Of a DNA stretch of 64,000 nt, positions 33,325-43,184 are shown one piece after another (positions within the stretch are counted from its first letter, which is position 1; each line of letters starts with the position of its first letter). The stretch is from Lumbricus terrestris (lineage: Eukaryota; Annelida; Clitellata; Crassiclitellata; Lumbricidae): positions 36,632,096 to 36,696,095 of the forward strand of contig OX457037.1 of NCBI GenBank assembly GCA_949752735.1, read 5' to 3'. A program made the position numbers and the translations under genes. The notes below the pieces were generated by a model, which was not told where the DNA came from, searched no databases, and saw only the letters and a list, made by a program, of their open reading frames with translations.

Positions 33325-34650
33325 ACAATTTTACATGCATACATAAATCTTATGTAATCTCTGTTAAAGATACTGCTGAAAAGCTGAGTAAGATTGCAAG
33401 GTTGAAGAATATCAGTCACTGATAAAAAGAGCTGCCTTACAAAAATTATATTATAGACCGAGTTAGCAAGGATCACATATAATTTTATCCTGGTTCCAAC
33501 TTCCAAATACACTCAAGTGCGAATTTTACACCACCCTGAAAATGTTGCATTTACTTCTCGTGTCCTTGACACATGGCTGTGGAATGGAATGTGCCTAAAC
33601 CCTAGACAAATTCGGTCAAGGTGACAAAGGCATCCAATGTATATGGTCAAATAAAATACTAGTAAGTGGATCCATCAAGTAATCAGGAATTCCTAGGATG
33701 CTCCACATTTCTTCAGAGCCGATGGCATTTCCGAGTCAAGTGGAGCGACTACAGCTCAGAAAGGCACTGTCCAGGGAAGAGGGTCAAGACCCTATCAATT
33801 AAATTACTACCACGACCTGGAAATAGAGTCCTGGAAAGGGAGTCCAACTTGTGGCCAATCTCCCTGAATGAGTCCATGGTGGTTTAATCCGACAGTCAGC
33901 CAGTAAATAGCTGGAAACAAGGCAACCTGTGTGAAAATCTGAAGAGGTTGGAAATTAATTGGCAGGCTGCAAAGGCGCCATCATTAGGCCAAGGGATACA
34001 CACCCCCCCCCCCGCTCCACTAATGAGAAGACCTCCCAGGATCAGCAGATCATCACCAAATCCGCCCATTTACATATATCATCCTCTATAAACATGTCCC
34101 ACCTTCTCTACTGAAAGACTGAAAGATAGCAAGCCTAGACACACACAAGTACATGAACAAACACCTCTCTACTTTACTCTGGCACTCTCTCAATGAGGAC
34201 TCTAGCAAATGCTGTCACAAGTGACTCCTAAGTTATATAAACTGTTCTTTAATCTGATGGTAGAAGTATCAGTGCACTTAGACTGTAATCAGAGTAAACT
34301 GTTAGATAAATATATATGCTTGAAGATGTAGGTTGTGACCTTGTTAGTTTCTGCTACTTTCAGACATAAAGAATTACTTTCAAGCACAAAGACAATTAGT
34401 AATGGTTAATAATGCCCAAGTGAGATGCAGTGTAAGTATGTATGCAATCGAACATACATAATTATTATAATGCAACTCATTAATATATATAAGCAGAGAT
34501 CTTGTACCTGTGTGATGCAGTCTATTCTACAGCAATACTTTCCAATAGCAGTACTTTTCAGTGTCAAGGACAGACTAGAATTTTCACACAGGAGGACCGG
34601 TGCTCACTGCCCAATTTATCATAAATTTACTTATTTTTTTCAAGCACTAA
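33325..34650. other. Intron, nothing recognised
   Basis: No supported exon or repeat family was found. The short open frames at 33666-33887 and 34425-34676 have no recognisable similarity. Confidence 0.4.
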
Positions 34651-34654
34651 GAAT

Positions 34655-34756
34655 AAATTTTTCAAATATGTTTTAAAATTGTTTGAAATGCATGTTTAGC
34701 CAATACATTTTTCAAATATGTATTAAAATTGTTTGAAATGCATGTTTAGCCAATTC
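34655..34756. repeat. Tandem duplication, about 52 bp
   Basis: TTTTTCAAATATGT, then TTAAAATTGTTTGAAATGCA, then TGTTTAGCCAAT is present twice in a row with one or two differences. Confidence 0.9.
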
Positions 34757-34984
34757 TGTGACTCGCCAATTGATGCTAGCCTAAAAAAGTGTTCTTTGTC
34801 ACGACTTTTACAAATTTTATAGGCTAACAGCTATTAGAGATTCCAAGACAACATGACCAGCTTCTTGACTTCCTTGGCGGACAGGCAGCCAAGTGCCTGC
34901 AGACAAGTGTCAGTATGTCGACCACTATTTTGATAAATATTTGTCTACTACAAAGTAAAACAGCCTCAGATTATATTAAACACA

Positions 34985-35780
34985 GCTAGTGGTTCAATAA
35001 AAAGTACGCCAAACTGTTTTTCTTGTGTCTCTAATCCCTGATGATCAAACATACTAAAATTTTCCCAATATCTAGAGAATTGAACCAAGAATATGATCCC
35101 AATATATCACGTCATAAATTTGAACGGACAGAAAGATATGAATATTTCAACTTCATCTGCCGAAATTTCAGTTTTCAGCAAGTCTGTTATGGTGATCGTT
35201 GCGGTTTCGACGCTTGATAGTTTCCAATGTTGGTCTTCGGTGATCCTGGAGTAGAATTTAATGGAGTATAATATCGCAACATTCTGCTGTCGCAACATCT
35301 TCCCCTGTTACCAGAAATCTTTAGCCCCAGAAGTCTATTTTCTTTTTCAGCAGAACAATGCCAGCCCACATAGCCAGGGAAACCATCGAAATACTAACAA
35401 GAGACACCATACTTCATTTCTCCCACATTATGGCCTCCGAATAGTCCAGATTTAAATCCTGCCGTCTATAACATCTTCTTTATGTAAACAATCAAACAAT
35501 AACTAAGTACTTAAAGTTTATTCACAAAAATATTAAAGACTTTTTCATGTTTGAAGTACTTTGTTACAAAACCCAAAAGAATATTAATGGTAAACTGAAA
35601 TTTCGGCAGATGAAGTTGAAAGATTCATATCTTTTTATCCGTTCAAATTTATGATATGATATTTTGGAATCATATTCTTGGTTCAATTCTCTAAATATTG
35701 GGAAACATTTTCAATAATTAATAATCAGGCATTGGAGATATATGAAAAACAGTTTGGCTTACTTTTATTGAACCACGACG
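34985..35780 (+). mobile_element. Mariner/Tc1 relic with ~190-bp inverted arms
   Basis: Both ends carry GTGGTTCAATAAAA, then GCCAAACTGTTTTTC, in inverted orientation. The arms match for about 190 bp through GAATTGAACCAAGAATATGA and ATCTGCCGAAATTTCAGTTT. The centre has a decayed transposase: FQQNNASPH (catalytic Asp changed to Asn) and, in another frame, WPPNSPDLNPAV. There are multiple frameshifts and stops. The exact termini and a target duplication are not clear. The element lies about 175 bp from the main TSPN exon. Confidence 0.75.
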
Positions 35781-35956
35781 TAGTGCCGATTTACAAGACA
35801 CTCATCAAAGGTGCTCCGGACATAACAATGGAATCCTGGATAAGATAAAACGGCTTTCAAATACGTTGTTCGCGGATTGCTATAAACATGTTAGGGACAA
35901 AATATCTAAAATATCAAAAGAAATGAATTTAGAATTTTAGTAAAAAGTTAACTGAC

Positions 35957-36504
35957 CACAAACTTTCGACCAATTTTGCTTCCAGCCTGGGCCATATAAG
36001 CCTTTGAATCCTCCTCAAACGTCAATCCTTCAAGCGGTTCTTGTAATTCGACAGATGAAAAGCGCGTGCAATCTTGGAATAGCTCGACAGTTGTGTTCTT
36101 GACCTTAAGACCAAACCTTGTCCATTTGTTAGTCATTGTCATTCCGACAAATTCCGCAATATTATAGGAAGACGATCTCTTTCGAACGTCTGTGTAGTAG
36201 AGCACAATTTTCGATCTATTGGTCTGGGCGGGAGAGATTTCCAGTCCAAACTGGACAATCGTGTCTGCTGGATTCGTGATTGCAAAAAGGAAGCCGCCTT
36301 CACTTGAGTCCGCTCGTACTACGGCAGTGATTGCAAAAGAGCTGCCGACATATTCAAGTGGTACTTCATAGACTGACTTTTGCACATTTGACTGAGCACC
36401 GAATAGAAATGCTGGATATCCATCCAGTCCAGTTGTATATGATATATCCTGATCCATAAAAGGAACTTTAACCATGTGAAGAAATTCCACTTTCCCAGGT
36501 TCAC
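35957..36504 (-). CDS. COL15A1/COL18A1-like: Collagen XV/XVIII-like exon: TSPN (laminin-G-like) domain
   Basis: This 548-bp exon begins two bases into a codon (acceptor TTTCAATGTGCAG) and ends in phase 0 at donor GTCAGT. It covers nearly the whole thrombospondin N-terminal-like domain. Diagnostic blocks are GYPAFLFGAQSNVQKSVYEV, GGFLFAITNPADTIVQFGLE, SKIVLYYTDV, AEFVGMTMTNKWTRFGLKV, VELFQDC (first conserved Cys) and AYMAQAGSKIGRKF. The FAITNPADTIVQFGLE and MAQAG-x-KFV patterns match collagen XV/XVIII better than fibrillar V/XI chains. There are two N-glycosylation sequons (NRS, NTT). This secreted N-terminal module normally binds matrix or heparin-like ligands. The upstream exon with the signal peptide must end one base into a codon, and I could not locate it. 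Confidence 0.93.
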
Positions 36505-36608
36505 CTGCACATTGAAACAGAAATAAAACTATGGAAATCCAATGGAAACACTAAACGCAAAAAGTAGTACAGTAATTAACTTAATTAGACCATCATGCCA
36601 GCCACAGC

Positions 36609-36975
36609 CAGTGTTTAATCTAGTCCCGCTCCTCTGGGGGGGGGGGGAATTCAGGTTTCTTGGGGAGACTTTCGAGCACTCGTGAGACGCGTAGTGCCAC
36701 CAGGGGAAGTGGAGGGTATGGGGAGGGGATGTTTCCCTCCCGATCAGGACCCTTTTTGAATTTCCACATTGCAAAGGCAGCATTTTAAGCTGTCATCTTA
36801 GCAAAATAGCTGTACTTTTCAGTGCTGATAAGACTTCAATTAATATAGGCTTAGTATAGGCCTACTCACAATAATAAATTCTTTTCCAGTTTCCACATTG
36901 TAATGGTAAGCTTAGGCCTACCCCTTTAAGATGTCATTTTAGCAAAAATCACTTAATTATTTCAGTACTACCTAT
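36609..36975 (-). repeat. Truncated copy of the 85-bp-repeat MITE family
   Basis: The segment starts CAGTGTTTAATCTAGTCCC, then CTCCTCTGGGGGG, and reads as the reverse complement of the right end of the 38840-40264 element. After the terminal region come two diverged 85-bp units (TTTCCACATTGCAA..., GCATTTTAAGCTGTCATCTT, then AGCAAAATAGCTGTAC). The far end is lost. It lies only about 100 bp upstream of the TSPN exon acceptor. Confidence 0.75.
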
Positions 36976-36979
36976 ATTG

Positions 36980-37290
36980 AGAGTAATATTCAAAGCGTGC
37001 TACATAAATGTTCTGAATGAATGTGGGAATCTAAACGAACGCATAGTTAGCAAAAAACAAAAATTAAACATGGTGATGCAATTGATGGGTCACAGTTAAT
37101 AGCAGTGAGAAAAAAATACATAGGCCTAATAGTCATGCTTTCACTGTTTCACATTCAGTGTGTAAAAAGTCCAGACTACTGGCAACTCATGTCAAACAAT
37201 AAAAGTTGGTGTCATGATCTTTAATTGTCTATCAGAAATGTTCCCGGAATCCTGGTCAAAGATAGACCTATGTTTGGCATTGCTCCTAAT
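36980..37290. other. Upstream DNA, nothing recognised
   Basis: Unassigned sequence. Confidence 0.35.
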
Positions 37291-37375
37291 CTGTTATGGT
37301 AAGATTAGGCGTCGCTACTCGTTTAGGATCGGTTCGTGAGATTCTTGTTAAGGCGCTATATAAATGGTCATATAA
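37290..37375 (+). repeat. Diverged SINE/LINE tail
   Basis: The stretch TTAGGCGTCGCTACTCG, then TTGTTAAGGCGCTATATAAA, resembles a decayed version of the common retroposon tail. Confidence 0.5.
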
Positions 37376-37494
37376 GCTTACACCGGTTATGGTTAGTGTT
37401 AGGGTCAGTGCTGGGAGTCCCAGGTCAATGTCGTCATTAAATAGTGTCCAAAGATACTGCTTACTATTACTATATTCGTTTAACAGGTAAATTG

Positions 37495-37930
37495 TGGGGT
37501 GCAGTGGTGTAGCGGATATGCTCGTTGCCTTGCAGCCGGAGGGTTGCAGGTTCCAATCCAGCCCACGCCGCCGTGTAGGGGCCATGAGCAAGTCCTTCTC
37601 TCGGGGCGTTTCGGTGTGAAACTCCGATGCAGTGTCCGCGCTGTAGTGACAAGCAAGGCCGAAGCCAGGATTTGATTTCGGGGGGTGTTTCACCAATTTC
37701 CTATCTGTTTTTTTTCATTTTTCCATTTCGGGGGGTGTTTTCATGGTTTTATTTCATGTTTTTTACATCATGTGCTCGTAAATACATTATATTATTTTTC
37801 ACATACTCCATTTCGAGGAGTGTTCAAACACCCAAAACACCCCCCCCCCCCTAGCTACGGCCTTGGTGACAAGCTTATCTGAGTAGTGAGCTTTACAAGG
37901 CGCTATAGAAATGGTGAAATAAAAATAATA
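37495..37930 (+). repeat. Near full-length tRNA-derived SINE split by a MITE
   Basis: The head GGGGTGCAGTGGTGTAGCGG is followed by TTGCAGCCGGAGGGTTGCAG and the B-box-like GGTTCCAATCC. The body then runs GCCGCCGTGTAGGGGCC, GAGCAAGTCCTTCTC and GTGAAACTCCGATGCAGTG. At 37654 it is interrupted by a 212-bp element and resumes at 37874 with CTTATCTGAGTAGTGAGC and AAGGCGCTATAGAAATGG. Confidence 0.85.
37654..37865. mobile_element. hAT-type MITE, 8-bp target duplication GTGACAAG
   Basis: The element begins CAAGGCCGAAGCCAGG and ends with the inverse of CAAGGCCGTAGCTAGG. The 8-bp repeat GTGACAAG flanks both sides (37646-37653 and 37866-37873). The interior is T-rich with GGGGGGTGTTT blocks. An 8-bp duplication and a terminus beginning CA are the hAT signature. 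It is inserted in the SINE at 37495-37930. Confidence 0.92.
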
Positions 37931-37934
37931 AAAA

Positions 37935-38170
37935 AAATAACTTATGCTTCGGTCCCCCGATTCTTCAATTACGCCCCTCCTAACTACTAAACATAAAAGC
38001 GACTATTAGGTCTATATCCGCTAAAAACGTCAAAACGACCTGAATAGGCTAATTATTTTAAGTCTGGTACGTCTTGCTTGTATACCGAGACTTCGAGAGC
38101 AAGCCTAAGGAACCTGATATCAAAATTTTTCCTACAATAAAGACATTTTAATTAGACGATTGATGATGGG
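37935..38170. other. Upstream DNA, nothing recognised
   Basis: Unassigned sequence. Confidence 0.3.
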
Positions 38171-38228
38171 AATATGCCGCATCGCGTGCAAAAAGCCGAT
38201 TTAGAGACAGTGAAGAAACAAAATACAC

Positions 38229-38420
38229 GCCATCTTGGTTGTCACATACGGGGCGCTGCTTTCGGCTGCAGCAGCTGCCCGACTGCTTCGAATTGCGCGG
38301 GACTACATTCTTCAGATAAGGAATGGTCGTTGGGAAGTACAGGACCTGGAAAGCGAGAGCCAGCTGCAGCGCTGCGTCCTTGTATCCGCTTTAGGCTTAC
38401 TGGGAATCAGAAAGTAGGCC
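38229..38420 (+). other. Coding-like GC-rich open frame, unidentified
   Basis: A plus-strand frame closes at TAG (38415-38417). It reads LVVTYGALLSAAAAARLLRI, then ARDYILQIRNGRWEVQDLES, then a second hydrophobic stretch (LVSALGLLGIRK). GC content and codon choice stand out from the AT-rich surroundings. There is no ATG in this frame: it is open only from just after a TGA near 38210, and a competing frame starts at ATG 38174. A CCATCTTGG box precedes it. It could be part of an exon of a divergent gene, or chance. I do not recognise the protein. Confidence 0.2.
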
Positions 38421-38544
38421 TAATCGCAAGCACTTTTGCGAAACAATATAACTCAGCCTACTGAAATGAACGAGAGGAAGACGTACAGCTACACAGGTAT
38501 AAGTTTAAGGAAGCACAGCGGTCTGAGAAATCAAAATAAGAAGA

Positions 38545-38635
38545 AAGAGATAAAGAGACTCGTGGCGCATAGGATAACACACAGGCATGGTGATAAGCGG
38601 ACTAGAGTTCGATTCCCGAAACCCCCGTAGGATAG
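38545..38635 (+). repeat. tRNA-like head of a SINE or tRNA pseudogene
   Basis: An A-box-like GTGGCGCATAGGATAA and a B-box-like AGTTCGATTCC occur about 40 bp apart, as in a tRNA-derived promoter. The T-arm does not pair properly, so this is not a functional tRNA. Confidence 0.35.
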
Positions 38636-38839
38636 ACGTGCTCTGTAGGCTGCTATAAGCGCTCTCGTATTGCAATTTGCAGACCGCCTGCTATATGTTA
38701 GTAGGCCTAGTCAAGAATTGTTTTTGTGTTTTTTGAATTGTTTCAATTGCATAACTGTAGGCTAGGCCTACACTGTAGCCTAAACCGATTGCGGTCTGAC
38801 AACAGGATTGTTCAATAAACGAAATTATAGGCCTATAGG

Positions 38840-40264
38840 CAGTGTTTAATCTAGACGTCTCTGGGGGGGGAAAGTTCCCCCCCAGGATTGACATTTCCCC
38901 CCCCCCCAGAAAAAATTGACGAAATGATATTGGTTTTTAGTTACTGCTTTCGTCATTGTTTTAAATGAAGTGTTATAATATATCGTGATATTATTTATTA
39001 TTATATGATTATAATGACATTATTTTACTACTATAATATATGATACTATCATGTTAAGATGACACCTTAAAATGCAGCCATTGCAATGTGGAAATTCAAA
39101 AGTTTCTAATAATTCACTGAAAAAGTACAGCTATTTTGTTAAGATGACCCCTTAAAATGCTGCCATTGCAATGTGGAAATCCAAAAAGTTTCTAATGGGT
39201 CACTGAAACAGTACAGCTATTTTGTTAAGATGACCCCTTAAAATGCTGCCATTGCAATGTGGAAATCAAAAAATGTTCTCATGGGTCACTGAAAAAGTAC
39301 AGCTATTTTGTTAAGACGACACCTTAAAATGCTGTCATTGTAATGTGGAAATTCAAAAAGTTTCTAATGGGTCACTGAAACAGTACAGCTATTTTGTTAA
39401 GATGACCCCTTAAAATGCTGCCATTGCAATGTGGAAATCCAGAAATTTTCTAATGGGTCACTGAAACAGTACAGCTATTTTGTTAAGATGACCCCTTAAA
39501 ATGCTGCCATTGCAATGTGGAAATCCAGAAATTTTCTAATGGGTCACTGAAAATGTACAGCTATTTTGTTAAGACGACACCTTAAAATGCTGCCATTGTA
39601 ATGTGGAAATTCAAAAAGTTTCTAATGGGTCACTGAAACAGTACAACTATTTTGTTAAGATGACCCCTTAAAATGCTTCCATTGCAATGTGGAAATCCAG
39701 AAATTTTCTAATGGGTCACTGAAAATGTACAGCTATTTTGTTAAGACGACACCTTAAAATGCTGCCATTGCAATGTGGAAATTCAAAAAGTTTCTTATGG
39801 GTCACTGAAACAATACAGCTATTTTGTTAAGATGACCCCTTAAAATGCTGCCATTGCAATGTGGACATTCAAAAATTTTCTAATGGGTCACTGAAACAGT
39901 ACAGCTATTTTGTTAAGATGACCCCTTAAAATGCTGCCATTGCAATGTGGAAATCCAGAAATTTTCTAATGGGTCACTGAAAATGTACAGCTATTTTGTT
40001 AAGACGACACCTTAAAATGCTGCCATTGCAATGTGGAAATTCAAAAAGTTTCTTATGGGTCACTGAAACAATACAGCTATTTTGTTAAGATGACCCCTTA
40101 AAATGCTGCCATTGCAATGTGGAAATTCAAAAAGTTTCTGATGGGGAGGGGCGCTTCCCCCTCTCTATACCCCTCCCCGTCTCGGTGCTACGTGCATTCA
40201 AATGTCTCCCCCCCCCAGAAACCCCAATTCCCCCCCCAGAGGAGGGGGACTAGATTAAACACTG
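38840..40264. mobile_element. hAT-type non-autonomous element carrying an 85-bp minisatellite, 8-bp duplication CCTATAGG
   Basis: The termini are CAGTGTTTAATCTAG and its inverse CTAGATTAAACACTG, flanked by exact 8-bp repeats CCTATAGG (38832-38839 and 40265-40272). G-rich or C-rich runs lie just inside the ends. Almost the whole interior is a tandem array (see next entry). There is no transposase. Related, shorter copies are at 36609, 41510 and 57450. Confidence 0.92.
39046..40137. repeat. 85-bp tandem repeat, 13 copies
   Basis: The unit reads AGCTATTTTGTTAAGATGAC, CCCTTAAAATGCTGCC, ATTGCAATGTGGAAAT, then a TTTCTAATGGGTCACTGAAA-type block. Neighbouring units alternate between GATGACCCC and GACGACACC variants, giving a partly higher-order pattern. 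It is confined to the interior of the hAT-type element. Confidence 0.93.
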
Positions 40265-40570
40265 CCTATAGGCGCAGGAAAACTAGTTTTTACAATGACA
40301 GTTTACTGTAGACAGACGACTACGACCGCAGCACAAGAAGCCCGCCCAAGACTTATTCATCCGCCACGCCTCGAACTTCAAGTAGGTCGACAGACGACGG
40401 CTGCGTTGTTTTTATCGACACGGGACAGTCGATCACTCGGTCGAGTGCCATAGACTTTATACTTTTATAGGCCGAGAAGTCGGTGAGAACCTACTTTCTC
40501 AGACTACGACGACGAAGACAACGCCGACTTGCAAGGAGGCTAAAAGCTCCTACGACCGAGCGCGACCATC

Positions 40571-40807
40571 TTTGATGATGATGACGACGACGACGATGAT
40601 AATGATGGTAAAGAAAGTGAAGAAGAAGAAGAGGAAGAGGAGGATGAGGAGGAGGAAGAGGAGGAGGAGGAGAAGGAGAAGGAGAGGAGGAGAAGGAGAG
40701 GGAGAAGGATCGAGATGGATAAGGAGAAGAAGAAGAAGAAGAAGAAGAAGAAGAAGAAGAAGAAAAAAGTAGCAGAAGAAGAAGAAGAAGAAGAAGAAAA
40801 AGAAAAA

Positions 40808-40863
<56 letters not shown>

Positions 40864-40936
40864 CGATGAAGATGACGACGACGACGACGACGACGATGAT
40901 GATGATGATGATTACGACGACGACGTTGAAGATAAT
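40571..40936. repeat. GAN trinucleotide tract (GAT, GAC, GAA/GAG, AAG blocks)
   Basis: A 360-bp purine-biased tract of GAT, GAC, GAG and AAG/GAA blocks. One frame stays open and would encode acidic and basic runs ending DVEDNQ, but with no good start and no flanking coding sequence this is better read as a compound microsatellite. Confidence 0.85.
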
Positions 40937-40944
40937 CAGTAGGC

Positions 40945-41505
40945 CTATACTAAATGAGAAAGAGACGGAAGAGGAAGGGCATATGTGTATGTAGGTCTAT
41001 GCATTGATGTAGGCCCTAAGGTTTCGCATAGTAACAGGCTATGAATCTACTTAACATGTCTTAAAATATCACTGTCAACTATATCTCAACTACCCGTAGG
41101 CCTACTTCCGTTGATCGTATAGCAATTAACTCGGCCAACTAATCAGGCCAATCATTGAGGTTTTTCGAGTGATGTCAAACACTTAAGCGGAGGATCTGCG
41201 TTTACGGAAGACGTATACCAGCATTACCAGGCTTCCACGCCTGCTAACATTCCCACGAGCGTTAGATGACACTCAAATCCAAGGACAAAACTCCGCCTAA
41301 CAACGTGATAATCATGACCAATTAATCCCCCTCCACTCCACTCTCCCCTTCTCAACTATCGACTACAACAAGATAAACGAGGTCAGCAATTTATTAAACA
41401 TTAAGCAGCATACGCCCAAGTAGGCTACCGTAGCCTAAATATCTAAGCTTACGTCAAGGCATCGCTCGATCATCATTGCGATAGTTAGGCCTATGTCTGC
41501 ATAAT
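40945..41505. other. Upstream DNA, nothing recognised
   Basis: Unassigned sequence with two TAGGCCTA octamers, at about 41097 and 41485. Confidence 0.35.
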
Positions 41506-41509
41506 TATG

Positions 41510-41829
41510 CAGTGTTAATCTAGTCCCCTGTTTGTTTGGGGGTTTTGGGGAGGAGGATCCAGGTTTCGGGGGGGGGACGAACGGGCGTTTGGTGGACGGC
41601 GAACCGCTTAGGCGAGTTGCATTTTTTTTACTAGGCCTACTGTCTTCTCTTTTTCCTCTGATGATCTTCTTCTTAGTAAGCTTAAATAGTATCGCGGTTT
41701 CTCTTATAACCGTTCCTGTTTCATGTATTGCAATTTCAATGTAAAAAGCACCTGTACAATTTTCTGGGGGATGTTTTTCTGCATGGGGGCGGGGAACTTC
41801 CTCTCTTACAGATGTCTAGATAAACATTG
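41510..41829. repeat. Related hAT-type MITE without the tandem array
   Basis: It starts CAGTGTTAATCTAGTCCCC and ends near GATGTCTAGATAAACATTG, the inverse of the family terminus with changes. It has the same G-rich inner ends as 38840-40264. No target duplication is visible, in keeping with age. Confidence 0.65.
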
Positions 41830-41834
41830 TTAAG

Positions 41835-43085
41835 TAATGGAATATGCGAGAATACGTTTCGGTTAGTTCTCGCTGCTTGAACTTGCTTCAAACAAAAAAT
41901 GAAATCATTATGTCGAAAAAGTCAGTGCGGGCCAGAATGTGGTGGGGTGAGGGACTATCACTATAAGTTTTAAAGTGGCTGTGAGCCTGTGACAAGACAC
42001 CACCGCCACTTTAAAAAGTTAGTCATTTGTCCATATAAATTATATTCTATTCGCGCTGGCAGCACTTGGTTGGCGGTGTCGGTGTCGGTGTCTCACTATG
42101 GTTGTGCTCAGTCTGACTTATCCAATCTATGTCTCCGACTTAGTCTCCCGTCGAACGTTTACGGATGAAAAATTAAACACTTTGGGCCTATTATTATTTA
42201 CAACGCTCCCAACCAGAATCTGACGTAGAATTATCAGAAATGCCTCTGACTCTGCATGGCGAGTCTTAAAAGCATGGTTATATATGCAGGCCTCCAGTAA
42301 ACATATGAGCTACCAGAGATGAAGAAAACGGCTCTATCTGCACGTTAAACATTGGTTCTGGAAGTCAGCCAGCGTCTGGAAAACAAAATGGATTAGCCGT
42401 GGATAAGAAGACTACATTTATGCAAAATATCCGAGTAAGTATATCCTAGTAGTGCCTACTTATCAAGGTATTCGGCCATTCCCATCCTCCTCTCCGTCGT
42501 TGTCTATCAGTCAACTCAATTACCTGTCAGCAGCTGCAGCTCGCCAACTATAGGTCTATAGGCCTACCTACATATATATTAATATATATATATTTATATA
42601 TATATATATATTATAAGCACTATCTTCACACGTTGTCGCTCATATAAATTTGTAGCAGTTCTAATGCTTCTGCGGGTTCTCTGGTCTTCGTATTCTCTTC
42701 CGCATTCAATGTAGTTGCGTATTTGTGTGCATATAAGGAACTTCGCTCTCCTTCCTGATCAATAGCATAGGCTACAAGCTATTCACATTCTGGCCAGCCT
42801 CAACTGCTGACTTGTCTCCCCTCTTAGTTTCCACCCAGGCCCAAGGTTCTTTGAATACACCCAAAAAACTTCCACACGTTGACACCTGTAATGTCTATGG
42901 TAAATATACATGTATAGGCCTACCGCACAAACCAAATATATACCTCTAGCAACATGTGCCTTCTCAACAAGCGACTGTGTAACCTGTAATGCTCCCTTTC
43001 ATGTTACTGAGTTGCGGTCTTGTCAACCTGTTTTTTTCGCATTAAACGAATATATATATATATACAATATATTTAGTTTACGATC
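41835..43085. other. Upstream DNA, AT microsatellite only
   Basis: A (TA)n tract lies at about 42570-42613. Nothing else is recognised. Confidence 0.4.
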
Positions 43086-43092
43086 ATGCATA

Positions 43093-43181
43093 TAGGGTAA
43101 AGTAGTCTATTATGGGCACCCTCCTAATATGGGCAAAAGTCCTTAAGGTGCCCATAATAGGGTACTTGCCTTTTTACCCTA
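43093..43181. repeat. 89-bp MITE-like hairpin
   Basis: The ends TAGGGTAA and TTACCCTA are inverted, and an inner pair CTATTATGGGCACC / GGTGCCCATAATAG is a perfect 14-bp inverted repeat. The whole segment can fold on itself. Confidence 0.7.
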
Positions 43182-43184
43182 GGG

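Noticed and set aside
36529..36783. Minus-strand frame ending in a hydrophobic stretch (LIKLITVLLFAFSVSIGF) just upstream of the TSPN exon, a possible signal peptide
   Set aside because: There is no Met in front of the hydrophobic part. Most of the frame lies in a MITE copy, and it ends in a stop before the splice acceptor.
38545..38635. Candidate functional tRNA gene
   Set aside because: A-box and B-box motifs are present but the T-arm does not pair and no acceptor stem closes. The segment at 62245-62332 fails in the same way.
39046..40137. CRISPR-like array
   Set aside because: The 85-bp units are contiguous with no unique spacers and lie inside a eukaryotic TIR element.
40571..40942. Acidic/basic low-complexity open frame ending DVEDNQ
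   Set aside because: It is made almost wholly of GAT, GAC, GAG and AAG repeats, with no good start and no flanking coding sequence. All three frames stay open. Better explained as a compound microsatellite.
41532..41744. 70-codon plus-strand frame with a hydrophobic C-terminal half
   Set aside because: It lies inside a MITE of the CAGTGTTTAATCTAG family and is explained by G-rich and T-rich element sequence.
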